Notes under the pieces: generated by a model
What the model was told of the DNA's origin: nothing
The model's input: only the letters and a program-made list of their open reading frames with translations
The model's database searches: none
Translations under genes and position numbers: made by a program
Shown: one piece after another, positions 41,267 through 50,503 of the stretch
Layout of the letters: each line of letters starts with the position of its first letter
Numbering within the stretch: position 1 is the stretch's first letter
Assembly (NCBI GenBank): GCA_963599445.1
Contig: CAVBWZ010000002.1
Location: 1 to 64,000, forward strand
Length of the DNA: 64,000 nucleotides
Origin: UBA9732 sp963599445
GTDB lineage: Bacteria; Spirochaetota; Spirochaetia; Sphaerochaetales; Sphaerochaetaceae
Reading direction: 5' to 3'

Positions 41267-42430
41267 ATGGTAGACATATCAAAACCACAGGACATCTTCT
41301 CCAAAACGAAGGCCATGCTGGTGGTCACAAGCGACCAAGCCCCCACGAAGATACAGGCCCAACGCTGCCGCGATGAACTCGAAGCCCTTTGCACCACAGT
41401 TGGAATCCAGGTTGGCGGTTGGCTCCACTTTCCAGTAAGGGAGTTCAACAGCGCAACATATCTTGGAAAGGGCCAAGTGGAAAGACTTGCGTACATGGCA
41501 CAGGAAAGCGGATGCAACCTTGTCGTGTTCAACAACAGCGTAAGCCCACGCATACAGCGCAATCTGGAACAGATCCTCGACCTATGCGTCGTGGACCGTC
41601 AGGAGATAATCCTTCAGATATTCGCAAACCGCGCAACAACAAAGGAAGCCCGCCTTCAAGTGGAACTTGCGCAGCTCCAATACTCGCTTCCCCGCCTCAA
41701 ACGCAGATGGGCCAACCTATCGCAGCAGCGCGGTGGCGTAAAGGGAGCCAAGGGAAGCGGAGAGAAGCAGCTTGAGCTTGACAAACGACAGGCACAGGAG
41801 AGAATCACACGCCTGAAGAAGGAGATAAAGGAGATTTCCAAGCAGCGCGATGTCCAAAGACGCAACAGACTACAGAAAAATGTGCCCAATGTTGCCATTG
41901 TAGGCTATACAAACAGTGGAAAATCCACTTTCCTCAACCGCATAGCGGACTCCAACGTACTGTCCAAGGACATGCTATTTGCAACGCTTGACCCAACTAC
42001 AAGAAGAGTGCGTCTTCCCAACGGAGAGAACATCCTGCTTACTGACACGGTAGGTTTTGTAAGCGACCTTCCCCATGAACTTGTAGACGCCTTCCGCTCC
42101 ACTTTGGAGGAGGCCTCCCTAGCCGATGCCCTTCTCATCATCCTGGATGCTTCACGCGAAGACCTGCTTCAGTGTTGGGAGACTACAAAGCAGGTCCTCA
42201 AATCCCTAGGTTCATTCGAGAAACCACGCCTTGTCCTTCTCAACAAAATGGACCTTGTAACGGAGGAGAACCTCTTTGCAGTGAACGCATTCGTATCAAC
42301 TGAGCCCAACTGCATGAAGGTATCCGTTCTGGAAGACAAATCCATGAAGACGGTCCTCGAAAACATAGGGGCCCTCGTATTCGGCAACCCCTTGGACACA
42401 GATAACGCCGCACAGGAGGAAAACACATGA
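41267..42430 (+). CDS. hflX: Ribosome-splitting GTPase HflX
   Basis: The 387-residue GTPase starts at MVDISKPQDIFSK (41267); the longer frame upstream runs through ychF. The N-terminal glycine-rich domain includes GKGQVERLAYMAQES and SQQRGGVKGAKGSGEKQLELDKR, followed by a helical arm. The G domain has GYTNSGKSTFLNRI, DTVGFVSDLPHELVDAFRSTLEE and NKMD. HflX rescues stalled ribosomes under stress. It is divergent from ychF. Its stop overlaps the next gene's ATG by four bases. Confidence 0.95.
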   Translation: MVDISKPQDIFSKTKAMLVVTSDQAPTKIQAQRCRDELEALCTTVGIQVGGWLHFPVREFNSATYLGKGQVERLAYMAQESGCNLVVFNNSVSPRIQRNLEQILDLCVVDRQEIILQIFANRATTKEARLQVELAQLQYSLPRLKRRWANLSQQRGGVKGAKGSGEKQLELDKRQAQERITRLKKEIKEISKQRDVQRRNRLQKNVPNVAIVGYTNSGKSTFLNRIADSNVLSKDMLFATLDPTTRRVRLPNGENILLTDTVGFVSDLPHELVDAFRSTLEEASLADALLIILDASREDLLQCWETTKQVLKSLGSFEKPRLVLLNKMDLVTEENLFAVNAFVSTEPNCMKVSVLEDKSMKTVLENIGALVFGNPLDTDNAAQEENT

Positions 42431-43083
42431 AAACCATCACAGTATTTTTGATTGCCCTGACACTTTCACTCTCTTCATGCACCACGACAAACCCTTCCAT
42501 GGAAGAAGCCGTCATCGAGTCATCAAACCCACAGGCCACAGCGGAGACCATACTTGAAGACATGCAAGACAACATACAGATGGACAGCCAGAAAGACATC
42601 CCTACAATTCCACAGCCCGATGTCCCAGAGACCTCCCAGCAGGAAACGCCTGACGAATCCGTAGATATGTCCGTTGAAGAATCTACCGAAGAAGTGTCTA
42701 CGCCAAAGGATCTCATCGAACCAGGAACATCTGGACAGGCAGGAGGTGTCATATTCAACTGCAACGGAACGAACCTTGAGGAATTTGTGATAGACACAGA
42801 CGGAATGGGTTACACAGAAGCACTAACAATATCCCAAAACTGCACAATGATTACAAATAATGAAGCATATTCAGGTTGGAGGCTACCATCTATCGAAGAA
42901 CTCCTAGCCATGTACTCGCAGTTGTTCGAAACGGGTCTTGTAGAATTCGAAGAGACATATTACTGGGCGGCGTCCACAGAGGACTCCGATACAGCACCTG
43001 TCGTATACTTTGGAACCGGCTTCGAAACGGAATTCTACAAGGACATGGACTTCGTAGGACTCATTGTAGTAAGGGATATCTGA
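42427..43083 (+). CDS. Lipoprotein with DUF1566/Lcl-like C-terminal domain
   Basis: The 218-residue lipoprotein has lipobox LSSC (Cys18). A long acidic, Pro/Ser/Thr/Glu-rich linker follows (about 20-100). The C-terminal domain contains YSGWRLPSIEELLAMYSQLF and YYWAASTEDSDT, the W-R-L-P-S-x-x-E-L and Y-W-x-S-S pattern of DUF1566 (Lcl C-terminal) domains found on surface proteins. It overlaps hflX by four bases, so it is translated from the hflX mRNA. A similar domain occurs in the broken gene at 50756-51384. Confidence 0.78.
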   Translation: MKTITVFLIALTLSLSSCTTTNPSMEEAVIESSNPQATAETILEDMQDNIQMDSQKDIPTIPQPDVPETSQQETPDESVDMSVEESTEEVSTPKDLIEPGTSGQAGGVIFNCNGTNLEEFVIDTDGMGYTEALTISQNCTMITNNEAYSGWRLPSIEELLAMYSQLFETGLVEFEETYYWAASTEDSDTAPVVYFGTGFETEFYKDMDFVGLIVVRDI

Positions 43084-43126
43084 TTTATCTGATTTCCAAT
43101 GGAACCTCCAAGTCTTGGAAGCTCCC

Positions 43127-44173
43127 TCAATCCTCTTCCTGAAGCTTTCCAGCAAGCTGCCCACAGGCGCCTTTTATCGAACGTCCGCGGCTGATTCGTA
43201 TGGTGTAGGGGATGTTTCTCTTGTCCAAAGCGGAAGTGAACGCCTTGATCTCCACCGGAGTAGGTGTCTCGAACTCAAGTTCGTTGCAGGGATTGAACGG
43301 TATGAGGTTCACAACGACCTCAAGTCCGTTGCAGAAACGTTTGAGGTCGTCGGCATCCGATGCCGATATGTTCATATCGTGGATCATGCAGTATTCAAGC
43401 GTGAAACGACGACCTGAGACCTTCTGAAACCTCACCAAGGCGTTTCTCAGCTGTGCAAGGTTGAACGACCTGTTCACCGGCATGAGGAACGAGCGCTTAT
43501 CATCGTTGGCTGTCACAAGCGACACCGCAAGTTTCACGGGAACGCCACGGTTTGAAAGGTCAAGGATTCCTGGTACAAGGCCGCATGTTGATATCGTTAT
43601 TCTCCTATGGCTTAGATTGTAGCCCTCAGGGTCATGAAGAAACGATATTGCGGACACGACGTTGTCTATGTTTGCAAGGGGCTCGCCCATTCCCATGAAC
43701 ACCACGTGCGTTATTGGCTTTTCTACAATGTGACAAAGGTGGGCGAACTGCTCTATGATTTCATAGTCCGCAAGGTTTCGCTTGAAACGAAGCGTCCCGG
43801 TTCTACAGAACCTGCATCCCATGGCGCACCCAACCTGGCTTGAAAGGCATGCAGTCAAATCCCCCTCCCTGTCCGTAAGCAACACGCATTCGATGATGCC
43901 GCCGTCATGGAGCTGAACCGCAAGCTTTGCCGCCCCAGAGACATCGGTCTGAGAGGATACGACTTTGGACGAGAATGGAGATGGGTGCTTGGATGCGAGT
44001 GCGCTGCGAAGGGACAACGAGAGGTTCGTCATCTCATCGAACGACTGTGCGCCCTTGACAAGCCAGGAATAGACCTGCTTGCCTTGGAATTTCTTCTCCA
44101 AGCCAAGAAGACTGGCTATCTGGGCCGGAGTCTTTGCAAATAGAGAGAAAACATCGATGTCCTTCGTATCCAT
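43127..44173 (-). CDS. rlmN: 23S rRNA (adenine2503-C2)-methyltransferase
   Basis: The 348-residue radical SAM enzyme has the cluster motif CAMGCRFC (CxxxCxxC), FMGMGEPLANIDNV, the RRITISTCGLVPGI segment, SLVTANDDKRS and the C-terminal catalytic Cys region GRSIKGACGQLAGK. It methylates A2503 of 23S rRNA and some tRNAs. The ATG at 44173 follows GGGAGG; a further four in-frame codons upstream are unlikely. Convergent with the lipoprotein gene. Confidence 0.95.
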   Translation of the reverse strand: MDTKDIDVFSLFAKTPAQIASLLGLEKKFQGKQVYSWLVKGAQSFDEMTNLSLSLRSALASKHPSPFSSKVVSSQTDVSGAAKLAVQLHDGGIIECVLLTDREGDLTACLSSQVGCAMGCRFCRTGTLRFKRNLADYEIIEQFAHLCHIVEKPITHVVFMGMGEPLANIDNVVSAISFLHDPEGYNLSHRRITISTCGLVPGILDLSNRGVPVKLAVSLVTANDDKRSFLMPVNRSFNLAQLRNALVRFQKVSGRRFTLEYCMIHDMNISASDADDLKRFCNGLEVVVNLIPFNPCNELEFETPTPVEIKAFTSALDKRNIPYTIRISRGRSIKGACGQLAGKLQEED

Positions 44174-44211
44174 AACACCTCCCAAAGGGCTCTGCAGGCC
44201 CTACCACTCCT

Positions 44212-45798
44212 TTAGCTTAGCATGCTTATGATGGCAATCACAACACCAGTGATGCCCTCTCCCCCAAGAAGTCCGCTTGAAATCAGGTTTATATCGTTGT
44301 TCTGGACCTTCGTTGTCTTTGAAAGCACAAGGGCTACTATGGCCCCAACACCAACTATAAGCGATATATTAATTGCAAGGTAGATTCCAAGACCAAGCGT
44401 AGCAGCCGGTACTCCCAAGAGGTACATCACGGCACCTATTGCAATGCCAATGAAGAATGCAGGCGAGTCGCCAAGACCACTGGCCATGGACGCCACGGCA
44501 CGGGCCTGAGGGGCTGGAAGGAGATCCGTTCCAAACCCGCCAAAGCTCTTCTTCATGAGAAAAAGCACCAAAACCGATATCACTGCTCCTATCACTCCAC
44601 CTATGGCCTCGCCGATGATCTGCTGCTTGGGATCCGTCTTTAGCATATAGCCGCTCTTGAGGTCGTTCATGACATCGCCGGAAAGCCCGCACGCAACGGA
44701 TACAAGGCCTGCGGTGAGGAACAGAACCATAAGCGAAGGGTTGAACGAAACCTGAACGAGAAGCATGACAAGTATTCCAAAGACCTCCATTGGATTGACT
44801 CCGCTTTGGCCTGTGAGTATTCCTGAAAGCAGTGTCGTGAGGCATACGCCAAGGACCGCAAGTGCCGCTGTGCCCAAGCTCATATCCGTAAATAGAGCCA
44901 TTATGAGGGCGCTGACAATGCCAATTGCAAGGCACACCGCAATGTTCCTACTTTGTATGGAAGAGGCCTTTTCATTGTCTTTGCTGACTTTTCTCTTCTT
45001 CAGGGCATCGATTGCGGCCTTGATGAACACCCCCACACCGGTTCCAAGCATGAGTCCTATTCCAAGGTTCTCCCTAAAGAGGTTGGCGGCGGCCATGTCA
45101 GAGAAAAGGTTCGTCGCAAGTCCTATTGGAACTATCAGAAGATAGCCTAGAACGGCACCACCAAGCCATAAAAACGCTGAAAGCTTGCCAATCATGGCAC
45201 CAATGGCCAAAGCCATCGGGCTTATCCAAATGGTTATGGGCTGCACAAGCGCACTTCCCCTGAACACCGTTATGACCGATGGTATCCATCCAAATGCATC
45301 CCTCATTGCCGTGAACACTACGCTTGCACCCATGGAGACGAAAAGCTTCAAAGACTCCTTTCCCTTGCTTATACCCGTGACAAGGGTCTGATAGGATGCC
45401 TGCCCTATTGGATAGACGAGCTTCTGCTCTTCTATGAGGTTCCTTCTATATACGGCGGAGAACAGCGTACCCAGCACTGCACCGCAGATCGCCATGACCA
45501 TTATAGGCATGACTTTGACTTCTGCATTTGGATCTATCATCCAGATACCTGGAATGGTGAAGGCTAGACCTCCTGCAACCATCGCCCCAGCACTCATGAG
45601 CGTGTGGGTGACGTTTATCTCCTGAAGCGTAGAACCCTTCATCCTTCCCAGAACCGTCATAGAAAGCACGGTCACAAACACAGTGGGCCAAGGAAGGGCG
45701 CCCATTCTAAGAGCTACATACATGGAACTTGCCGTTATCACGACAAGTCCAAGGATTCCGGTAATCACACCTCTCACGGTCAATTGTCTATCAGCCAT
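44212..45798 (-). CDS. OPT family oligopeptide transporter
   Basis: The 528-residue integral membrane protein starts at MADRQLTVRGVITG (45798). It has about fourteen hydrophobic segments and OPT-type motifs, including SSMYVALRMGALPWPTVF near the N-terminus, YRRNLIEEQKLVYPIGQASY and GIALGAVMYLLGVPA-like glycine-rich helices near the C-terminus. The family imports small peptides or metal chelates using the proton gradient. No operon partner except possibly rlmN, 38 bp downstream. Confidence 0.85.
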   Translation of the reverse strand: MADRQLTVRGVITGILGLVVITASSMYVALRMGALPWPTVFVTVLSMTVLGRMKGSTLQEINVTHTLMSAGAMVAGGLAFTIPGIWMIDPNAEVKVMPIMVMAICGAVLGTLFSAVYRRNLIEEQKLVYPIGQASYQTLVTGISKGKESLKLFVSMGASVVFTAMRDAFGWIPSVITVFRGSALVQPITIWISPMALAIGAMIGKLSAFLWLGGAVLGYLLIVPIGLATNLFSDMAAANLFRENLGIGLMLGTGVGVFIKAAIDALKKRKVSKDNEKASSIQSRNIAVCLAIGIVSALIMALFTDMSLGTAALAVLGVCLTTLLSGILTGQSGVNPMEVFGILVMLLVQVSFNPSLMVLFLTAGLVSVACGLSGDVMNDLKSGYMLKTDPKQQIIGEAIGGVIGAVISVLVLFLMKKSFGGFGTDLLPAPQARAVASMASGLGDSPAFFIGIAIGAVMYLLGVPAATLGLGIYLAINISLIVGVGAIVALVLSKTTKVQNNDINLISSGLLGGEGITGVVIAIISMLS

Positions 45799-45975
45799 GA
45801 AAACTCTCTCCCTAAAGGGTCCGACAGGCCCCTTCAATGTGTATTTCCTTTTTCGAAGAGGAACTTTCAAAACTATGCTTTGTGTGGATTGGACATGGAT
45901 TGCCGAGATGGAAGCCGTCTGAAGCGACTGAGGCAATACTTTGTGTATTATGAAGTCGCTGAAGGCGGTTTACAG

Positions 45976-46023
45976 CCGTGCAGGGCATGGCCAGGACGCA
46001 TGAAGGAGTTTTGAAAGTTGCTC
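45976..46023 (-). repeat. 48-bp repeat, exact inverted copy of 32699-32746
   Basis: The minus strand reads the same 48 bases as the plus strand at 32699-32746. It lies in the gap between the divergent OPT and GNAT genes. Outside the 48 bp the flanks do not match. The rest of 45799-46141 contains the OPT leader and the GNAT promoter. Confidence 0.95.
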
Positions 46024-46077
46024 CGAAAGCCCATCATACTTCAAATCCAAACTAAAGAACACTGGTTTGACAACACA

Positions 46078-46106
46078 TTGACAGTTGCATCTTTCGTCAT
46101 TAATAG
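46078..46106 (+). promoter_or_regulatory. Promoter of GNAT gene
   Basis: TTGACA (46078-46083), 17-bp spacer and TAATAG (46101-46106), 36 bases before the ATG at 46142. Confidence 0.6.
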
Positions 46107-46141
46107 TAGTCATTATCAAGTATAAGGCCACAGGTGCATAT

Positions 46142-46666
46142 ATGGAAATAAAGCAGTTGGATAAGAAAACGTTTTCAGGCAGGAAATTCACAACCCGTTA
46201 CAAAACCAATGGCTATTATGACATATACGAGACGGAAGCAGGTTTTCAGATGACCCGTGTACCTTTCGGCTCCACTGTAGACAAATCGTTCGATGATGAA
46301 TTCTTTGGCTCTTGGTTGGAAGCCCCTGTTACCTTTGGAGCGTTCGAAGGAGAAGAACTGATTGGATTCGTGGAGGGCTCCATTGAAAGTTGGAACAACC
46401 GCTTCAGGCTAAGCAACATATGCATCTTCGACGATGCAAAGCGCGGCTCTGGAATTGGAACGGCGTTGATGGATACAATACAGAAGGAAGCTCAGTCCTC
46501 AGGTGCACGCATGATTGTCCTTGAAACCCAGTCCTGCAATGAAAAGGCAATCGCCTTCTACAGAAGGAACGGTTTTTCAATCATTGGCTTTGACCTTTAC
46601 TCCTATTCCAACGAAGACCCCCAATATCACGAAGTAAGGATTGAGATGGGAAAGAAGTTGAAATAG
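46142..46666 (+). CDS. GNAT family N-acetyltransferase
   Basis: The 174-residue protein starts at MEIKQLDKKTFSG (46142), with a weak AGGTG SD. GNAT features: LSNICIFDDAKRGSGIGTALMDTIQ (motif A, acetyl-CoA pyrophosphate loop RGSGIGT), MIVLETQSCNEKAIAFYRRNGFSIIGF (motif B) and a C-terminal IEMGKKL strand. The substrate is unknown; the overall length fits aminoglycoside- or streptothricin-type acetyltransferases as well as protein acetylases. Confidence 0.88.
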   Translation: MEIKQLDKKTFSGRKFTTRYKTNGYYDIYETEAGFQMTRVPFGSTVDKSFDDEFFGSWLEAPVTFGAFEGEELIGFVEGSIESWNNRFRLSNICIFDDAKRGSGIGTALMDTIQKEAQSSGARMIVLETQSCNEKAIAFYRRNGFSIIGFDLYSYSNEDPQYHEVRIEMGKKLK

Positions 46667-46723
46667 CAAACGGATTCGCAATTCAAGGACCTTAAACCCA
46701 ACCTAACCGTGTTTTAATACGAA

Positions 46724-48079
46724 TCAAAGCCCAAACAGATCCACTTCGTAGGTCAGTCCTTCTGAGAGCTGCTCCTGTTTGAAGAAAATCGCCATATACC
46801 AAGGGAGGTATAGAATTCCATCTTCAACCTGAACATTGTCTTTGCAGAAAACAATTGCCTGCTTTGCTTTCCATTCTTCTACTGCCAAAACCTTATCAAG
46901 CGAAGCATGCTTCTTGTAGTCATTGCCGGATTTGATTTCCACCAAATCAATAGAGGTTCCTTCCTGCATTACAAAATCCAACTCACCATATCTTTTTGTG
47001 TCAAAATAATGTAGAGAGAATCCGTTTGCTACAAACATCTGAGACATCACATTTTCCAAGATGCTCCCCATATTTACACTTAAATCACCTTGCAGAATGC
47101 TGAACTGGATATTATCCATTGAAAGAGCACAGAGCAACCCGGTATCACCCATGTACAACTTGAAAAAGCTACGCTTTTCATTTAACTTCAGAGCCGCTTT
47201 GGGTTCCTCGACATTATAGCAAGGATTTGCAACACCTGCATCGACCAACCAGTTAAAGCTGTCTTCATATCTATCCAAACGTGCGCTTGCTTTTAGACTG
47301 CTTACTGTAAAGCGGCGATTCTTTTCATTCAGCTGAGAAGGAATCGAGTCGAAGATTGCTCTAATCTTGGGTCTATCACTTTCCGCTGCGTATTTTGAAA
47401 TATCCTGTCTATACAAATCAAGGATTTCATTTTGCTCCCTAAGCACTCGCCCTATATCATGTGTTTGAACATAGGTCTGAACAACTTTTGGCATTCCACC
47501 AACGATGATATAAGAGTAGAACAGTTTTCTTAAAGTTGTGTGGACAACATCGGAAACAGGCACTCTGGTGTTATACGCTTCTCTTATTGTATCAATTGTC
47601 GTTCGTTGAACTCCATTCGCAAGAACAAACTCCTCAAAGTCCATTGGGTACATCGTATACAATTCTTCGAAACCAACTGGCAACGAACGAACCACTTTGT
47701 TCTTTACGCCCAAAAGAGATCCAGTCTCTATGTAGTCAAAACGACCATCCTCAACCAAAAACTTGATTGCGGTCCTGGCATTTGGGCACTCCTGTATTTC
47801 ATCGAACAACACAAGAGTATTGCCAGGAATCAATGGTTTACGAGCCAGTGCTGACAATCCTTCAATGATAGTATTCGCATCGAGGTTTCCATCGAACACC
47901 CTCCTTGCATCCATATCGGAAACGAAGTTGAATTCGATGAAGCATTTGTATTCCTTCATTCCAAATTCACGCACTACAGTGGTCTTTCCAATCTGTCGTG
48001 CACCTTGAATACAAAGTGCGGTTCTATTCTTTTGCTGTTTCCACATCTTTAGTTTGTCATAGGCCTTTCGATACAGCAT
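46724..48079 (-). CDS. AAA_14/DUF4143 ATPase, copy 1
   Basis: The 451-residue protein has a P-loop IQGARQIGKTTVVREF, Walker B NTLVLFDEIQECP and sensor TGSLLGV, then the DUF4143 region with GELDFVMQEGTSIDLVEIKSG near residue 390. This last motif (D...ExK) is that of PD-(D/E)xK nuclease-like folds. The family is widespread in host-associated anaerobes; its role is unknown, though links to mobile elements or defence have been suggested. It is preceded by three 33-bp-phased repeats. A paralogue lies at 55365-56723. AAAGGAG precedes the ATG. Confidence 0.9.
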   Translation of the reverse strand: MLYRKAYDKLKMWKQQKNRTALCIQGARQIGKTTVVREFGMKEYKCFIEFNFVSDMDARRVFDGNLDANTIIEGLSALARKPLIPGNTLVLFDEIQECPNARTAIKFLVEDGRFDYIETGSLLGVKNKVVRSLPVGFEELYTMYPMDFEEFVLANGVQRTTIDTIREAYNTRVPVSDVVHTTLRKLFYSYIIVGGMPKVVQTYVQTHDIGRVLREQNEILDLYRQDISKYAAESDRPKIRAIFDSIPSQLNEKNRRFTVSSLKASARLDRYEDSFNWLVDAGVANPCYNVEEPKAALKLNEKRSFFKLYMGDTGLLCALSMDNIQFSILQGDLSVNMGSILENVMSQMFVANGFSLHYFDTKRYGELDFVMQEGTSIDLVEIKSGNDYKKHASLDKVLAVEEWKAKQAIVFCKDNVQVEDGILYLPWYMAIFFKQEQLSEGLTYEVDLFGL

Positions 48080-48144
48080 ATACGCTCCTTTTATCCAAGC
48101 ATTTGCAAGTATCGTACTGCATCATGGCCTAACCATCAACAGCT

Positions 48145-48225
48145 TTGCGACAAAATTCTTTCATTTTACAATGGTGTTTGCGACAATTTTCCTAACTTTG
48201 CATCAGTATCTTGCGACAAAATTCT
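48145..48225. repeat. Three iterons TTGCGACAAAATTCT, 33-bp period
   Basis: Direct copies start at 48145, 48178 and 48211, exactly 33 bp apart. Copies one and three agree over 15 bases; copy two reads TTGCGACAATTTTCC. They lie 66-146 bp upstream of the ATPase ATG and probably bind a regulator, possibly the ATPase itself. Confidence 0.85.
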
Positions 48226-48308
48226 GCATTTCCACATTTGATTCGACTCTTCCATGAAAGCGGAAATCTAAGACCGTTGTCTAGGAGCAGCAAAGAGCAA
48301 AAAAGAAA

Positions 48309-48328
48309 GGCTCGTGCGTGCACGAGCC
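48309..48328 (-). terminator. Terminator of exported beta-barrel gene
   Basis: GGCTCGTG and CACGAGCC form a perfect 8-bp stem with a 4-nt loop, followed on the minus strand by TTTCTTTTTT. It ends the gene at 48354-48854. Confidence 0.85.
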
Positions 48329-48353
48329 CTCTTGGTTGTGAATGTTCTAGCAA

Positions 48354-48854
48354 TTAGATGTGGTAGACGCATCCAAGTGCTGCATTCCATGTGATGCCAA
48401 CGTTTACACCGTCAGCGAAGCTGATTCTTGGACCCACACCAGCTCTGAGATATGCTGTGAAGTCACCAACGTTCTTCCATGTCCAGTCATAGGAGACGGA
48501 ACCCGTTCCGCGAACTGCAAGACTAAAACCAGCACTGTTGCCAAGTGTGATGATTGCACCAGCCTGAAGACCAACATTGACATCGAACTTTGCCTTGTCA
48601 ATCTTGAAGTCTCCAGCCTTGTACTGGCCACCAAGGACTGCATCTATGTAACCACTTTCGCTGCCAAAACCAAATGCTGCCGTGATGTAGCCATCCCACT
48701 TGCTGTCAATATCATAGCTGACTGTAACACCGGTTGGCTGACCAAGTTCGATACCTACTGCCAAGGAGCTCTTCTGAGTTGGAAGGACGCTCTTTGCTGC
48801 GACAGGAACGATAATCATTGCTACGAGAGCGATAATTGCGATTGTCTTCTTCAT
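48354..48854 (-). CDS. Exported outer-membrane beta-barrel-like protein
   Basis: The 166-residue protein starts at MKKTIAIIALVAM (48854; AGGAG upstream). A signal peptide (cleavage near PVAAKS) precedes alternating hydrophobic strands: AVGIELGQPTGVTVSYDI, GYITAAFGFGSES, VNVGLQAGAIITLG, FTAYLRAGVGPRISF and a final aromatic-poor GCVYHI. Length and strand pattern fit a small eight-stranded barrel of the OmpA/OmpW size class. The function is unknown. Confidence 0.7.
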   Translation of the reverse strand: MKKTIAIIALVAMIIVPVAAKSVLPTQKSSLAVGIELGQPTGVTVSYDIDSKWDGYITAAFGFGSESGYIDAVLGGQYKAGDFKIDKAKFDVNVGLQAGAIITLGNSAGFSLAVRGTGSVSYDWTWKNVGDFTAYLRAGVGPRISFADGVNVGITWNAALGCVYHI

Positions 48855-48976
48855 CTTTCTAATCTCCTGTTTTCTCTTTCGAGTATTCCCCATTCAGGGA
48901 GAAATGATACTTGAAATATAGCACTAAACGACAACAAAGGACAGAGGGTGTCAAAGGAAGCTCTTTACAAAAGAAA

Positions 48977-49003
48977 CCCCTCCTAGCCAATTGGCTGGAG
49001 GGG
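48977..49003 (-). terminator. Terminator of lipoprotein remnant
   Basis: CCCCTCC, AGCC, loop AATT, GGCT and GGAGGGG form a long stem with one mismatch; on the minus strand TTTCTTTTG follows. It lies just beyond the gene ending at 49089. Confidence 0.8.
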
Positions 49004-49088
49004 GTGGAAATAAGAAGCAACTGCTACTTGGAAAACGAATCCTCTTTTCCATTCAGATTCGTCAAACGGGATTAACAATCCCCTAAAG

Positions 49089-50144
49089 TTACATCGTGGC
49101 AGTAGGAAGCTCTACTTCGATTGTTGCTGAAGTGCCAGCATTGACGGTCTTCTTATGGGCTTCATCCTTGCCGTAGACAACCTTGATGTCAGTCTTGTTG
49201 TTCTCAAGGATTGCCTTCTCTGCTTTGATTTTGGCATCAGTCTCGTGCTTTACGAGAAGAAGAACGTCTCCGTTCGTTCCAACTGTTCCAGTGATGGACG
49301 TATTCCTGATTGTCACGCAGTCGTCAGAACCTTCGACGGAGTGAACAACTCGGATAGGAGCTGCATATGCCGCAATACCAGAGTCCTCTTCAGTCGTGCA
49401 TCCGCAAGCCGTGAACGTGCAACCATCTATCATTATCCTACGAGTACCTTCCGCGGCCTTGTAGTTCATGTTGACTGGAACGGCACATTCTGTAAACTTA
49501 CAATCCTTTATTACAATATTCCCGCTTGCATTCGTGTAAACAGGAGAATCCGACTTGGATACAGAGCAGTTGTTCAGTGTAACATTTGTTATACCCTTTG
49601 CTCCGGTAAGATATATTAGCCTTCCTTTGTTTTCGACCTTTGAATCACCTTCATTCGTACAATTGTTCATTGTAATGCTAATTACGGTTTCAGCAGGTCT
49701 CTTTGCATCAGGTTCACCCCAAACATAGAGGTTCTTCGCATCGTTTATGACAATTGAAATTTCACCGCTCTTTGGTTCCACAACCTTCAGATTGTAGGTG
49801 TATATCGAAATGTCTCCATTCCCAAAATCCGCGCCATTTGCGTTTATAGTAACCGAGCCGTTAACCTCTGGGCAGTGAGCAGAAGTCAGTTTTATGGTTT
49901 TCACCAAAACTTCAACTGTCTTCTTCGCAGTATCATCGGAATTGACGGCGGCATGTACAGCATCTTCGAACTCAGCATAGTACTTATTTCCAATCCTAGC
50001 CTCTGCGGATCCAATCAATGTCTTTGACTGTTTGCATATGGTACAGATGTCATCAGTCCCGTACTTGTGCCCGTTGGTGTAATCGACAGGAATCTCCTCC
50101 GACTTTGTTGTATTGCAGGTTTCGCAGGAGTAGGCCCACAGCAT
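49089..50144 (-). pseudogene. Beta-helix surface protein lacking its signal peptide
   Basis: About 351 codons encode a protein related in design to the lipoprotein at 20155-21249: zinc-ribbon-like CETCNTTKSEE/CTICKQSK cysteine pairs, then short beta-helix repeats (NLYVWGEPDAKRP, VTLNNCSVSKSDSPVYTN, IVIKDCKFTECAV). No signal peptide or lipobox lies in front. Instead, the start merges with a leader-like sequence, CTTGACAATATGCTGTGGG, almost identical to the promoter region of the lipoprotein gene at 50756-51384. A deletion from the G tract into the gene is the simplest reading. It is probably not exported. Confidence 0.6.
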
Positions 50145-50182
50145 ATTGTCAAGTGAACACAAGATGAAGTTCCTATAAGAAA

Positions 50183-50227
50183 TTGACAAATAACACTTTA
50201 AACAGTACTATTAAACGTACTATAAAC
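50183..50227 (+). promoter_or_regulatory. Toxin-antitoxin promoter with tandem operator
   Basis: TTGACA (50183-50188), 17-bp spacer and TACTAT (50206-50211). The -10 box lies in the first of two direct repeats, GTACTATTAAAC (50205-50216) and GTACTATAAAC (50217-50227), a likely antitoxin operator. Confidence 0.7.
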
Positions 50228-50251
50228 AGCTTTTTATAAAGGAGCCTCCAA

Positions 50252-50503
50252 ATGACCATAACCGCAAACGAATTGAAGACAAGAGGTGTTTCCTCCCTTG
50301 AGGACACAGTCAACTCAAACGGATGCGCAATCATAACCGTCCATGGAAAGGACAAATATGCGGTCCTTAGAATAGAAGACTACAACAAGCTAAGGGAATT
50401 GGAACTGGACCTCGCCATAAAGGAAAGTCTGGATGAAATGAAAGAAGGCGGAGCCTATACCGATGGTATCGAAGAACACATGAAAAGGGTTCTGAATGGC
50501 TAA
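50252..50503 (+). CDS. YefM/Phd-like antitoxin
   Basis: The 83-residue protein has the Phd/YefM N-terminal DNA-binding pattern (MTITANELKTRGVSSLEDTV, IITVHGKDKYAVLRIEDYNKL) and an acidic C-terminal helix (IKESLDEMKEGGAYTDGIEE) that would wrap the toxin. It overlaps the toxin gene by eight bases. AAAGGAG precedes the ATG. With its toxin it forms a type II system repressing its own promoter. Confidence 0.85.
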   Translation: MTITANELKTRGVSSLEDTVNSNGCAIITVHGKDKYAVLRIEDYNKLRELELDLAIKESLDEMKEGGAYTDGIEEHMKRVLNG

